Of a stretch of DNA of 64,000 nucleotides, positions 56,408-64,000 are shown piece by piece. The DNA comes from Pseudoalteromonas luteoviolacea NCIMB 1944. GTDB lineage: Bacteria > Pseudomonadota > Gammaproteobacteria > Enterobacterales > Alteromonadaceae. How positions within the stretch are numbered: the stretch's first letter is position 1; each line of letters starts with the position of its first letter. The stretch spans positions 1-64,000 of the forward strand of contig NZ_AUXS01000025.1 of assembly GCF_001625565.1 (NCBI RefSeq), given 5' to 3'. A program made the position numbers and the translations under genes. The notes beneath the pieces were generated by a model. It had not been told where the DNA came from, did not search any database, and saw only the letters and a list, made by a program, of their open reading frames with translations.

Positions 56408-56672
56408 AGTTACTTTCTCCAATCATTATTCTAAAAAACGCGCCATTATAGCAAAGTGCCAGACAAAGGCACTACATAAATATAGGGTTAAAAATGTTTT
56501 TGCTTTCGTTTTAGTCACTTGGAACAAAAACTCAGCACTTGATTGTGTGTGTTTTGCATTTGTTTCATAAATCCGTAAAATACACGCCTCAGCGCCGGAT
56601 TTACGATTCGGTTTGTGCCTACGCGTCGTGTTTAAGTGTAGGTTGTTTTAAAGCTTATAAAAGAGAATTATT

Positions 56673-57659
56673 ATGACTAAACCTTATGTTGTTTGTGCAA
56701 TGTATAAGTTCGTTTCATTGCCTAATTTTGAGCAGATCCGTCAACCTTTATTGCAAGTAATGGAAGAAAATGAAGTGCGTGGTACGCTTCTTCTTGCAGA
56801 AGAAGGCATCAACGGTACCGTTGCTGCACAGCGTGAAGGCATCGATGCATTACTAGCATGGCTAGACAAACAACCGGGTTTAGACAACATTGTTTACAAA
56901 GAATCTTTCGACGAAACATGTCCATTCTACCGCACTAAAGTTAAGTTGAAAAAAGAGATCGTGACCATGGGTGTACAAGGTATCGACCCGAAAAAAGTGG
57001 TCGGCACATATGTTAAGCCTGAAGATTGGAATGCATTGATCTCTGATCCAGAAGTCGTTCTGGTTGATACACGTAACGATTACGAAATTGAAATCGGTAC
57101 GTTTAAAAACGCGGTAGACCCAAAGACAAAAACTTTCCGCGAGTTCCCTGAATGGGCTGAAAAAAACCTAGATCCAGCAAAGAATAAAAAAGTAGCGATG
57201 TTCTGTACAGGTGGTATCCGCTGCGAAAAATCAACTGCTTACATGAAAGAGCAGGGTTTTGAAGAGGTTTATCACTTAGAAGGCGGTATTCTTAAGTATT
57301 TGGAAGACGTACCAAAAGAAGAAACCATGTGGGAAGGTGAGTGTTTTGTATTTGATAACCGTGTAGCGGTTGATCACGACCTAAACAAAGGTTCATACGA
57401 ACAGTGCCACGCGTGTCGCATGCCTATTACTGAAGAAGAAATGCAATTAGAGCAGTATATGGAAGGTGTTTCTTGCCATCACTGCTATGACAACGTAACT
57501 GAAGAGCAAAAAGCACGATTTGCAGAGCGTCAAAAGCAAATGGAACTAGCGAAAGAGCGCGGTGAAGGCCATATCGGTCACGAAGCGCAAGAAGCACTTC
57601 GTCAGCGCAAAGAGCAAAAGCAAGCGCAAAAAGAAGCGCAGCGTAAGCAATCTGCTTAA
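56673..57659 (+). CDS. trhO: tRNA uridine(34) hydroxylase, rhodanese-like
   Basis: The product is 328 aa (family about 320-350), the prephenate-independent, O2-dependent enzyme that makes 5-hydroxyuridine at the tRNA wobble position. N-terminal acylphosphatase-like domain ([34 protein letters not shown]), rhodanese domain with the Cys motif [20 protein letters not shown] (catalytic Cys about residue 177), and the C-terminal Cys cluster [10 protein letters not shown]...VSCHHCYD. The tail is Gln/Lys/Glu-rich. Divergent from the helicase operon, with a strong terminator after it. Confidence 0.95.
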   Translation: MTKPYVVCAMYKFVSLPNFEQIRQPLLQVMEENEVRGTLLLAEEGINGTVAAQREGIDALLAWLDKQPGLDNIVYKESFDETCPFYRTKVKLKKEIVTMGVQGIDPKKVVGTYVKPEDWNALISDPEVVLVDTRNDYEIEIGTFKNAVDPKTKTFREFPEWAEKNLDPAKNKKVAMFCTGGIRCEKSTAYMKEQGFEEVYHLEGGILKYLEDVPKEETMWEGECFVFDNRVAVDHDLNKGSYEQCHACRMPITEEEMQLEQYMEGVSCHHCYDNVTEEQKARFAERQKQMELAKERGEGHIGHEAQEALRQRKEQKQAQKEAQRKQSA

Positions 57660-57684
57660 TTTTAAAAAAATACTAGCTGCTTTT

Positions 57685-57719
57685 AACGCCCTCGGTCAAT
57701 TTGGCCGAGGGCGTTTTTG
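57685..57719 (+). terminator. Rho-independent terminator of trhO
   Basis: AACGCCCTCGG and CCGAGGGCGTT, 11-bp stem, 9-nt loop, followed by TTTGTTTG. Confidence 0.92.
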
Positions 57720-57815
57720 TTTGTTCTATTCAGTAAATATACTTTTCAATTATTTTTTTAAACAATAATAAATTCAGTGACCTATAAGTAAGTATCCATA
57801 TTAAAGGAATAAATG

Positions 57816-57827
57816 TGAGCGCGCTCA
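57816..57827. promoter_or_regulatory. Palindrome TGAGCGCGCTCA, copy 3
   Basis: Perfect 12-bp palindrome 81 bp before the start codon of the LytS-like kinase gene and after the trhO terminator, so it belongs to the promoter region of the kinase/regulator operon. Confidence 0.6.
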
Positions 57828-57907
57828 ATAATAATTGTTGCTGATTTGGGTTCCTCCGTAATGTGCGCTTATACTGAATTAGGATAAGTTTATACCGTAC
57901 AACAATA

Positions 57908-59014
57908 ATGAATGCGCCAACCCAGTCAGAACTGACAATTTCTCTACAAGCTTTTTCAAAACAAAGTCACCAGTTTTGGTCGTTACAGATCCTTGGTTGG
58001 CTTGGTTATACCGTGGTTGTTTTTATCTCGATTATTCATCCTCAATTTGATGACAACGACTTTAATTTAAAAGGACAAATGCTGAATTTGGCTGTTGAGG
58101 TGGGTTTTGGTTTTACTCTGTCATTTGTACAGTGGTCAATCATTAGGCGTATTGTGCACTGGCCGCTCAAGCGCACTTTAATAATGAGCTTTGTCAGCGC
58201 AGCGGTTTTAGGTTTAGTTTTTAATATCATTAAGTTGGCTTCATACAAAACCATTGTGTATAACCAAGTATGGTATCAAGAGCTTAATATGCTTGAGTTT
58301 GGCGGCTGGTTCTTATTTTCGGTTTCGACCATGTTTGTGTGGACAGCGATATTCTTTATTATGCTGTATAACGCGCGTTTGCAAAAAGAACATGAAATGT
58401 TGCTTAGAGCTCAAACAGCGGCCAAAGACGCACAGCTACAAATGCTGAGGTATCAGTTAAATCCCCACTTTATGTTTAATACCATGAATGCCATTTCCAC
58501 TTTGATCATGAAAAAAGAGAATGATATGGCGCAAGAGATGTTAGACAAACTCTGCGATTTCTTCCGTGCTTCGCTCCAGCACGACACATCTGATGCCAGT
58601 CACATCGGCAAAGAGATTGAGCTGCTTGATTTGTATTTGAGTATTGAGAAAGTAAGGTTTGGCGAACGCCTCAAGGTAAATTTTGACATAAACGACAAGG
58701 CAAGGCAGGCCAAAATCCCTCCTTTAGTTTTGCAGCCCATAGTAGAGAATGCGATTAAATACGGTGTTGAAGCGAGAAAACAACGAAACGTAATCGATAT
58801 TCGGGTTACCAAGCAAGATAAACAGTTAATGATCTTGGTTGAAAACGAAGGGGGGGGATCAGACAAACCCAATGAAAAAGGGTTTGGGATCGGCTTAAGT
58901 AACACCAAAGAGCGCCTAGAAACCTTTTTTAGCACGCCATGTGAACTCAATGTTGAGAGTGGCAATACAAAAACACGCGTCACATTGGTTATTCCCTTTG
59001 TGATAACAAAATAA
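57908..59014 (+). CDS. LytS/YehU-type membrane histidine kinase
   Basis: The product is 368 aa. Four membrane segments lie in the first ~160 residues (ILGWLGYTVVVFISII, LAVEVGFGFTLSFVQW, LIMSFVSAAVLGLVFNII, LFSVSTMFVWTAIFFIMLY). The His_kinase domain then has MLRYQLNPHFMFNTMNAIST (phospho-accepting His about residue 187) and the ATP-binding region (LQPIVENAIKYG, GFGIGLSNTKERL). No separate sensor domain, so the membrane part senses. It is followed after 14 bp by its LytTR regulator. A run of eight G's (58850-58857) lies in the ATP-binding region. Confidence 0.92.
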   Translation: MNAPTQSELTISLQAFSKQSHQFWSLQILGWLGYTVVVFISIIHPQFDDNDFNLKGQMLNLAVEVGFGFTLSFVQWSIIRRIVHWPLKRTLIMSFVSAAVLGLVFNIIKLASYKTIVYNQVWYQELNMLEFGGWFLFSVSTMFVWTAIFFIMLYNARLQKEHEMLLRAQTAAKDAQLQMLRYQLNPHFMFNTMNAISTLIMKKENDMAQEMLDKLCDFFRASLQHDTSDASHIGKEIELLDLYLSIEKVRFGERLKVNFDINDKARQAKIPPLVLQPIVENAIKYGVEARKQRNVIDIRVTKQDKQLMILVENEGGGSDKPNEKGFGIGLSNTKERLETFFSTPCELNVESGNTKTRVTLVIPFVITK

Positions 59015-59028
59015 GACTTGGAAATAAT

Positions 59029-59871
59029 ATGATTACAGCTGTACTGGTTGATGATGAACCCTTGGCAATAGAGGGGTTAAGGCTGCGACTTGAAAACATA
59101 TCTGATATTCAGATTGTGGGAGAAGGGTTTGACGGCGATGATGCAATTCGGCTGTGTTATGAGCATCAGCCAGATGTATTGTTTATCGACTTAAGGCTGC
59201 CGGGTCTAAGCGGCCTTGAAGTTGTTCAAGGGTTGCAATCAGATACTATGCCACTGGTTGTGTTTGTCAGTGCGTATAGCGACTATGCGATTGAAGCGTT
59301 TGAACTCAATGCGTTGGATTACCTCATGAAGCCTGTGAATCTTGGCAGGCTTAAAAAAACAGTAGACAGAATTCGTGACTCACTTAATGAATCTACACGT
59401 ACGCAAAAGAGTGAAGAAAAAGCCAAGCTTTTAAAAGCACTAGGTGAGTCGTCGGGTTTGAGTATCTCACAGCTGCAAGACTGGCTCGATAAAGAAAGTG
59501 CGCCTTTTCCGACAAAACCAAGACATGAATTACTGATTAAGAATCATGACAACGAGCAAGTGTTTTTGTGCGTAGACGATATTATGTGGGTTGATGCTGC
59601 GGGAGATTACATGTGCATTCACACAGGAAAGGAAAATTATGTTGTGAGGATCACACTCAAGCGACTCAGTGAAGAGCTAGATAGTGGCACGTTTGCACGT
59701 ATCCATAAATCTACCTTAGTAAATGTGAATTTTGTTAAAAGTTTTACCACACTAAAGAACAATGAATCGATGTTGGATTTAGGGGGAGATATCCGACTCA
59801 AAGTGAGTCGAAATTATAGTGATACATTGAAGTTATTGTTGAAATCTCGTGTGGGAGATGCATTTTTATAG
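59029..59871 (+). CDS. LytTR-family response regulator
   Basis: The product is 280 aa. REC domain at 1-120 (ITAVLVDDEPLAIEGLRLRLE; phospho-acceptor Asp54 in DVLFIDLRLPGLSG; VFVSAYSDYAIEAFELNALDYLMKP). The LytTR DNA-binding domain is at ~165-280 (VDDIMWVDAAGDYMCIHTGKENYVVRITLKRLSEELDSGTFARIHKSTLVNVNFV). Such regulators bind two direct repeats upstream of target genes. It forms an operon with the kinase gene. The next gene, the GH16 enzyme, is a natural candidate target (inference). Confidence 0.95.
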   Translation: MITAVLVDDEPLAIEGLRLRLENISDIQIVGEGFDGDDAIRLCYEHQPDVLFIDLRLPGLSGLEVVQGLQSDTMPLVVFVSAYSDYAIEAFELNALDYLMKPVNLGRLKKTVDRIRDSLNESTRTQKSEEKAKLLKALGESSGLSISQLQDWLDKESAPFPTKPRHELLIKNHDNEQVFLCVDDIMWVDAAGDYMCIHTGKENYVVRITLKRLSEELDSGTFARIHKSTLVNVNFVKSFTTLKNNESMLDLGGDIRLKVSRNYSDTLKLLLKSRVGDAFL

Positions 59872-60030
59872 CCCTCATACCTCACATTTCATCGTGTAAT
59901 TGTTTCGTCTTGTCGTGCTAGGTGCAGCTGCACCAGCATTGACGCAAAATTGCACCGCGATAGCGCATTTCGATTGTCACAATATTATCTTTCTATCAAT
60001 ATTTTAACTGCCAAATTTACATATTTAATT

Positions 60031-60060
60031 TGCATTTAAAATAAATGCATTTGGCCAAAT
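60031..60060. promoter_or_regulatory. Two adjoining perfect palindromes upstream of GH16 gene
   Basis: TGCATTTA-AAA-TAAATGCA (60031-60049) directly abuts ATTTGGCCAAAT (60049-60060), about 95-120 bp before the start codon. They are candidate operators for control by glucan or another signal; the regulator is unknown. Confidence 0.5.
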
Positions 60061-60089
60061 GACAACGATAAATGTGCCAAGGTTCACAG

Positions 60090-60120
60090 TGTGATGTTTT
60101 CAATATCAGAAAATATCACA
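60090..60120. promoter_or_regulatory. Imperfect 12-bp inverted repeat near GH16 start
   Basis: TGTGATGTTTTC and GAAAATATCACA with one mismatch and a 7-nt spacer, 33 bp before the start codon. The TGTGA/TCACA ends resemble a CRP half-site pair but the spacing is too wide. It may form an mRNA hairpin or bind a repressor. Confidence 0.45.
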
Positions 60121-60152
60121 TATGCACTGTGAGCAAATGTGGAAGTGATGAA

Positions 60153-63100
60153 ATGAAACCAACAGTAAACCAAGTGTTTGGCGTTTGCCTGCTGAGTGCG
60201 ACACTGCAAGGGTGTGGCGGGGGCGCTGAAACGAACACTGATACCAGCCAAATATCACCAGAAGTTCCCGTATCTGATTGGCAACTCGTATGGAGTGATG
60301 AGTTCGATGCAGACACCATTGATGCCAACAAATGGCTGCATGAAGTCAATTGTGATGGTGGCGGTAATAATGAGCAACAGTGCTACACAGCCAGCAGTGA
60401 GAATTCTTATATTGAAGATGGCGTTTTGCATATTGTTGCTTTACCGGCGGCAGATGGGGAGCCAAAACCCTACACATCAGCGAGATTAAGTTCTAAAAAC
60501 AAAGCAGATTTCAAGTATGGACGTTTTGAAGTTCGGGCAAAATTACCATCTGGCCAGGGAAGTTGGCCAGCATTTTGGCTGCTACCAACCGATGAAACAT
60601 ACGGCGGATGGCCAAAATCTGGTGAAATTGATGTGGTTGAGTCGGTCAACCTAAAAGCAAAAAGAGAAGATGGCACACTAGAGCGTCATGTTTATGGTAC
60701 TTTGCATTATGGTAAAGACTGGCCTGATAATGAATCGAGCGGTAAAGAATATTTATTGCCAAATGACATGAACCCAGCAGATGATTTTCATACCTATGCG
60801 ATAGAATGGCAAGAAGGTGAGATCCGCTGGTATGTAGATGGTTACCTCTACCAAACACAAAGGCGCTCTCAGGCACTTTACGACAGCAGTGGCAATGCCC
60901 TCGGGTTAATTTACCGAGGTTGGTTCACAGAGTATTTTGGACAGGACTCTGGTGAATTAGAAACACACTGGGATAACGCGCCTTATGACCAACAATTCCA
61001 TATGTTGCTTAATTTTGCGGTCGGCGGAAACTGGCCTGAAAGTGTCAATGAACTGGGGGTTGATGCGTCTGCTTTTGCCAGTGGGCAGCATTTTGAAATC
61101 GATTATGTACGCGTGTATCAATGCCAAATTAATCAAGAAACAGGTAAAGGCTGCGATACGGTTCGAGGTGGATTCGATAGCTTAGATGACGCATTAGTTG
61201 AAGGTAAAGCGCCCACGCCCATTCCTCCTTCTTCCGGCATAGCCCAGAATCTAGATATCTTTACTGGTACGCCAAATCCGAATTGGCCAGCTTGGGATTG
61301 CTGTGGCGGCTCGACACCTGCTTTAGTCGATGACGCTGAAAAAGGTGCAGCTTATGAGTTTATGGTTGGCGATAGCCCAACCGTGAATGGGTTTATTTCT
61401 CGTGAAGAGTTTATTACCGACGAAGCGGGCGCAGCCACGCCTTTTGATGCGAGCCCGCTTCTAAATAGTGGCACGCTGAGCTTTGAGATGAAGGTGGTGA
61501 GCTTGCCAAATGCCGCCGATACCTCTTGGCTTTTAAAAGTTGAAAGCGTCGATGCATCATCGGCTGTAGAAGTGGCGTTGACCACCAGCATTGAAGGTCA
61601 AGCCCCAGCGCTTGGACAGTGGCAAACTTATACATTTCCTTTGCAAGCGTTGGTAAATGGCGGTCTTAGTCTCAATGCTATCGATGCTGTGATGATATTC
61701 CCAACTTGGGGCAGCGGTGAGGGCGCAGTATATCAAATTACCAATATGCGCATTGCTGGTGACAGCGTTTCCGCACCACAATCATTTGTTGTATTCGAAG
61801 ACACAGTTAACCCTGCTTGGCCGTTATGGGATTGCTGCGGAGGTACAACACCAGAAATCGTTGAAGACGATGCCCAGCATGGTAATGTTGCTGAATTCTC
61901 TGTGGGCAGTGAACCAACGGTGTTGGGCTTTATATCACGTGCTGACAATATCGTTGAAGAAGGTGTTTCACCAGCGCCATATGACGCATCGTCTATGTTT
62001 GCCGATGGCATGCTGCAATTTGAAATGAAAGTGGTCAATGCGCCAGCGAATGCTGAATCTGTTTGGAAGTTAAAAATAGAAAGTAATAATGCCGCAACGG
62101 CAGCAGAGCTTGATCTTACCAGTAGTATCGAGGGGTTAGCGCCTGTTACAGGTCAGTGGCAAACCTATACATTTAAGCTCTCTGATTTAGCCAGTGCAGG
62201 GCTGGATGTGAGTGCCATTGACGTTGTGATGATTTTCCCTGCCTGGGGTACGGGTGAGGGCGCACTTTATCGCGTCGATAATTTGAAATTCTATCAACCA
62301 ATGGATGCGCCAACATTCGAAGGACATGTGCTGTTTCAAGATGATGTGTTATCACAGTGGTCACTATGGGACTGTTGTGGTGGTACGACACCCACACTTG
62401 TCAATGACGATGCACAACATGGTATGACTGCTGAATATACAATTGGTGCCGAGCCCACTGTTGTTGGTCTATTTGCGGATGATGGTGTGTATCTCGACAG
62501 TAGCGCATTTTTACAATCGGGTGTCATTCAATTCGAGATGAAAGTGGTGAGTGCTCCAACAAATGCTGAGTCTGTATGGAAATTCAAGATTGAATCTATG
62601 GATACGACCACGGCGGTAGAGCTGGACTTGACGGCTAGCCAAGAAGGCAAAGCCCCTGTAGTCGGTCAATGGCAAACCTATACATACTCTTTACAAAGCC
62701 TAGTTTCTGCGGGGTTAGATGTGACGGCGATTGATGTCGTGATGGTTTTTCCTGCTTGGGGCACCGGCGAAGGCGCAGTATTTAGGTTGGATAATGTGCT
62801 CATCTACAATCAAAGTTCAGTACCTCAGCCACAGTCTCTAACGCTTTTTAAAGATGGACAAAACAGCAGTTGGCCAGTCTGGGATTGTTGTGGAGGGTCT
62901 ACGCCGACAGAGCAACAAGATGATGCAGAGCATGGTGTGACTGCTGAGTTTTCAATCGGTGCTGAGCCAACAGTGATGGGGTTTTTGGCAAATGAAGGCG
63001 CACATTTTGATGCCAGTTCCTTACTTTCACAAGGGGTTGTTCGCTTTGATATGAAAGTGCTCAATGCCCCCAATGATGCCAGTAGTACTTGGAAGTTCAA

Positions 63101-63329
63101 GATTGAGTCACTCGATGCTCAAACCGCGGTAGAACTCGACTTGAGTGCGAGCCTCGAAGCGCAAGCTCCAGTTACTGGGCAGTGGCAAACCTATACCTAC
63201 TCTTTACAGTCATTGGCTGACGCAGGCTTAGATTTATCAAACATCAATGTTGTGATGGTGTTTCCTGCTTGGGGCACAGGCGAAGGTGCGGTTTATAGAG
63301 TTGATAACGCAGCAATCACAGTGCCGTAA
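60153..63329 (+). CDS. GH16 beta-glucanase lipoprotein with four C-terminal WDCCGG modules
   Basis: The product is 1058 aa. The lipoprotein signal is KPTVNQVFGVCLLSATLQGC (Cys21), using the ATG at 60153 with SD GGAAG. The GH16 domain spans ~42-330: WQLVWSDEFDADTIDANKW, GRFEVRAKLPSGQGSWPAFWLLP and the catalytic GEIDVVESVN (Glu158, Asp160, Glu163). The family hydrolyses beta-1,3 or mixed beta-1,3/1,4 glucans, e.g. laminarin. Residues ~390-1058 hold four tandem modules of ~170 aa, each with WP-x-WDCCGG-(S/T)-TP, GQWQTYTF and VVMIFPAWGTGEGA, like the ExoP C-terminal domain, probably glucan-binding. Likely anchored on the outer membrane. Confidence 0.93.
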   Translation: MKPTVNQVFGVCLLSATLQGCGGGAETNTDTSQISPEVPVSDWQLVWSDEFDADTIDANKWLHEVNCDGGGNNEQQCYTASSENSYIEDGVLHIVALPAADGEPKPYTSARLSSKNKADFKYGRFEVRAKLPSGQGSWPAFWLLPTDETYGGWPKSGEIDVVESVNLKAKREDGTLERHVYGTLHYGKDWPDNESSGKEYLLPNDMNPADDFHTYAIEWQEGEIRWYVDGYLYQTQRRSQALYDSSGNALGLIYRGWFTEYFGQDSGELETHWDNAPYDQQFHMLLNFAVGGNWPESVNELGVDASAFASGQHFEIDYVRVYQCQINQETGKGCDTVRGGFDSLDDALVEGKAPTPIPPSSGIAQNLDIFTGTPNPNWPAWDCCGGSTPALVDDAEKGAAYEFMVGDSPTVNGFISREEFITDEAGAATPFDASPLLNSGTLSFEMKVVSLPNAADTSWLLKVESVDASSAVEVALTTSIEGQAPALGQWQTYTFPLQALVNGGLSLNAIDAVMIFPTWGSGEGAVYQITNMRIAGDSVSAPQSFVVFEDTVNPAWPLWDCCGGTTPEIVEDDAQHGNVAEFSVGSEPTVLGFISRADNIVEEGVSPAPYDASSMFADGMLQFEMKVVNAPANAESVWKLKIESNNAATAAELDLTSSIEGLAPVTGQWQTYTFKLSDLASAGLDVSAIDVVMIFPAWGTGEGALYRVDNLKFYQPMDAPTFEGHVLFQDDVLSQWSLWDCCGGTTPTLVNDDAQHGMTAEYTIGAEPTVVGLFADDGVYLDSSAFLQSGVIQFEMKVVSAPTNAESVWKFKIESMDTTTAVELDLTASQEGKAPVVGQWQTYTYSLQSLVSAGLDVTAIDVVMVFPAWGTGEGAVFRLDNVLIYNQSSVPQPQSLTLFKDGQNSSWPVWDCCGGSTPTEQQDDAEHGVTAEFSIGAEPTVMGFLANEGAHFDASSLLSQGVVRFDMKVLNAPNDASSTWKFKIESLDAQTAVELDLSASLEAQAPVTGQWQTYTYSLQSLADAGLDLSNINVVMVFPAWGTGEGAVYRVDNAAITVP

Positions 63330-63389
63330 CGCGGCAAATGCAAGGGGGAATAATCTTCCCCCAGAACATAGAATTTATGTAGGTTAGTT

Positions 63390-64000
63390 ATGAAACAAGT
63401 TCAATTTGTATCTTCGCGCGTGGCTTTGTGTGTCGCTTTAGCTCTATCAGGAAAAGTGTATGCCAACGAGCAACCAGCAACCAATTTAACAGCAGAAGAA
63501 CAAAATTCAGAAATAGAAGTGATCGAAATCCGTGGGATCAAAGGGAGTTTGACCCGTGCTATGAATCTCAAAAGAAACGCATCAGGGGTCGTTGATGCGA
63601 TTTCAGCTGAGGAAATGGGGAAATTCCCAGATACCAACTTAGCTGAGTCTTTACAGCGCATCACCGGTGTTGCGGTGAGCAGGAGTAATGGCGAAGGCTC
63701 TCAAATTACGGTTAGGGGGTTTGGCCCCGATTTTAACTTAATTACGTTAAATGGCCGGCAAATGCCTGGCACAGGTAATTCAAGATCTTATAACCTAGAG
63801 AATTTGTCTGCTGATGGTGTGATGGCCTTGGAGGTATTTAAAACTGCACGTGCTGAAAATCCAAGCGGCGGCTTAGGGGCAACCGTTAACATCGTGACAA
63901 GAAAGCCACTGGCAAGCCCCGGGGAGCGTTATACCTTTTCAGCTAAGGCTATGCATGATTCGTCAAACGTCGAAAATGATGATATCACCCCAGAGCTGTC
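63390..64000 (+). CDS. TonB-dependent receptor (5' part)
   Basis: The first ~203 codons are visible and the gene runs off the right edge. Signal peptide VALCVALALSGKVYA, then a TonB-box-like EIEVIEIRGIKGSL, then the plug domain (AEEMGKFPDTNLAESLQRITGVAVSR, GEGSQITVRGFGPDFNLITLNGRQMP, GLGATVNIVTRKP). It belongs to the large Alteromonadales receptors that import oligosaccharides. It lies 60 bp after the GH16 gene in the same direction, so it probably imports the glucan oligosaccharides made by it. Confidence 0.95.
   Translation, partial: MKQVQFVSSRVALCVALALSGKVYANEQPATNLTAEEQNSEIEVIEIRGIKGSLTRAMNLKRNASGVVDAISAEEMGKFPDTNLAESLQRITGVAVSRSNGEGSQITVRGFGPDFNLITLNGRQMPGTGNSRSYNLENLSADGVMALEVFKTARAENPSGGLGATVNIVTRKPLASPGERYTFSAKAMHDSSNVENDDITPEL

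Noticed and set aside
60090-60120. CRP binding site
   Set aside because: The TGTGA and TCACA ends are 21 bp apart instead of 6, so the element does not fit a CRP site.
1-64000. tRNA, rRNA, CRISPR array, prophage or restriction/defence island
   Set aside because: No cloverleaf, rRNA segments, spaced direct repeats, phage structural genes or restriction/Cas genes were recognised by reading; a tRNA scan was not possible.

Overview
The window looks like chromosomal DNA of a marine gammaproteobacterium of the Pseudoalteromonas / Alteromonadales type. This is inferred from family composition (an ExoP-like GH16 glucanase next to a large TonB-dependent receptor, a ToxR/CadC-type regulator fused to a beta-propeller, TrhO, a long-form urocanase, many secreted hydrolases) and from AT-rich spacers with clear AAGGA-type ribosome binding sites. 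No rRNA, tRNA, CRISPR array, prophage or intact transposon was seen.

Layout. 0-5.4 kb: 3' part of a giant calcium-binding RTX protein with seven large modules. 5.5-7.7 kb: membrane-bound winged-helix regulator with a beta-propeller. 8-16.4 kb: small secreted or lipid-anchored proteins of unknown function, a LysE-type exporter, a lactonase-like propeller and a GNAT enzyme. 16.5-21.1 kb: histidine degradation (divergent LysR regulator, hutH, long hutU). 22-30.3 kb: HAD phosphatase, secreted lipase-like protein, Ig-like plus alpha/alpha-toroid protein, a deaminase-fold protein and an orphan periplasmic binding protein. 30.4-40.9 kb: a run of small single-gene units (broken DUF4291, GrpB, DUF7000, chemoreceptor, cyanovirin-N-like lectin, MazG-like, GNAT, VOC, CsaA-like, PNPOx-like, PhzF, DUF6265). 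41-54 kb: diguanylate cyclase, M43 metalloprotease, S41-like protein, esterase, a triple-repeat secreted protein with an in-frame amber stop, GFA, VOC, DUF6435 and a serine hydrolase. 54-57.7 kb: CvfB-like and DEAD-box genes in one operon, then trhO. 57.9-64 kb: LytS/LytTR two-component pair, a lipoprotein GH16 beta-glucanase with four WDCCGG modules, and the start of a TonB-dependent receptor, which together look like a beta-glucan (laminarin-type) uptake locus.

The most novel signal is three dispersed short genes (9636-9836 minus, 21564-21737 plus, 32608-32772 plus). Each encodes a 54-66 residue peptide with a related lysine-rich leader ending in Gly-Gly, then an unrelated Cys-containing core. 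They look like orphan RiPP or lanthipeptide-type precursors whose maturation enzymes are not in this window. A second signal is a 12-bp palindrome, TGAGCGCGCTCA, found three times and always between genes. Four genes are broken by single lesions (two frameshifts, one TAA, one TAG). I translated across the lesions by hand to show that coding sense continues.
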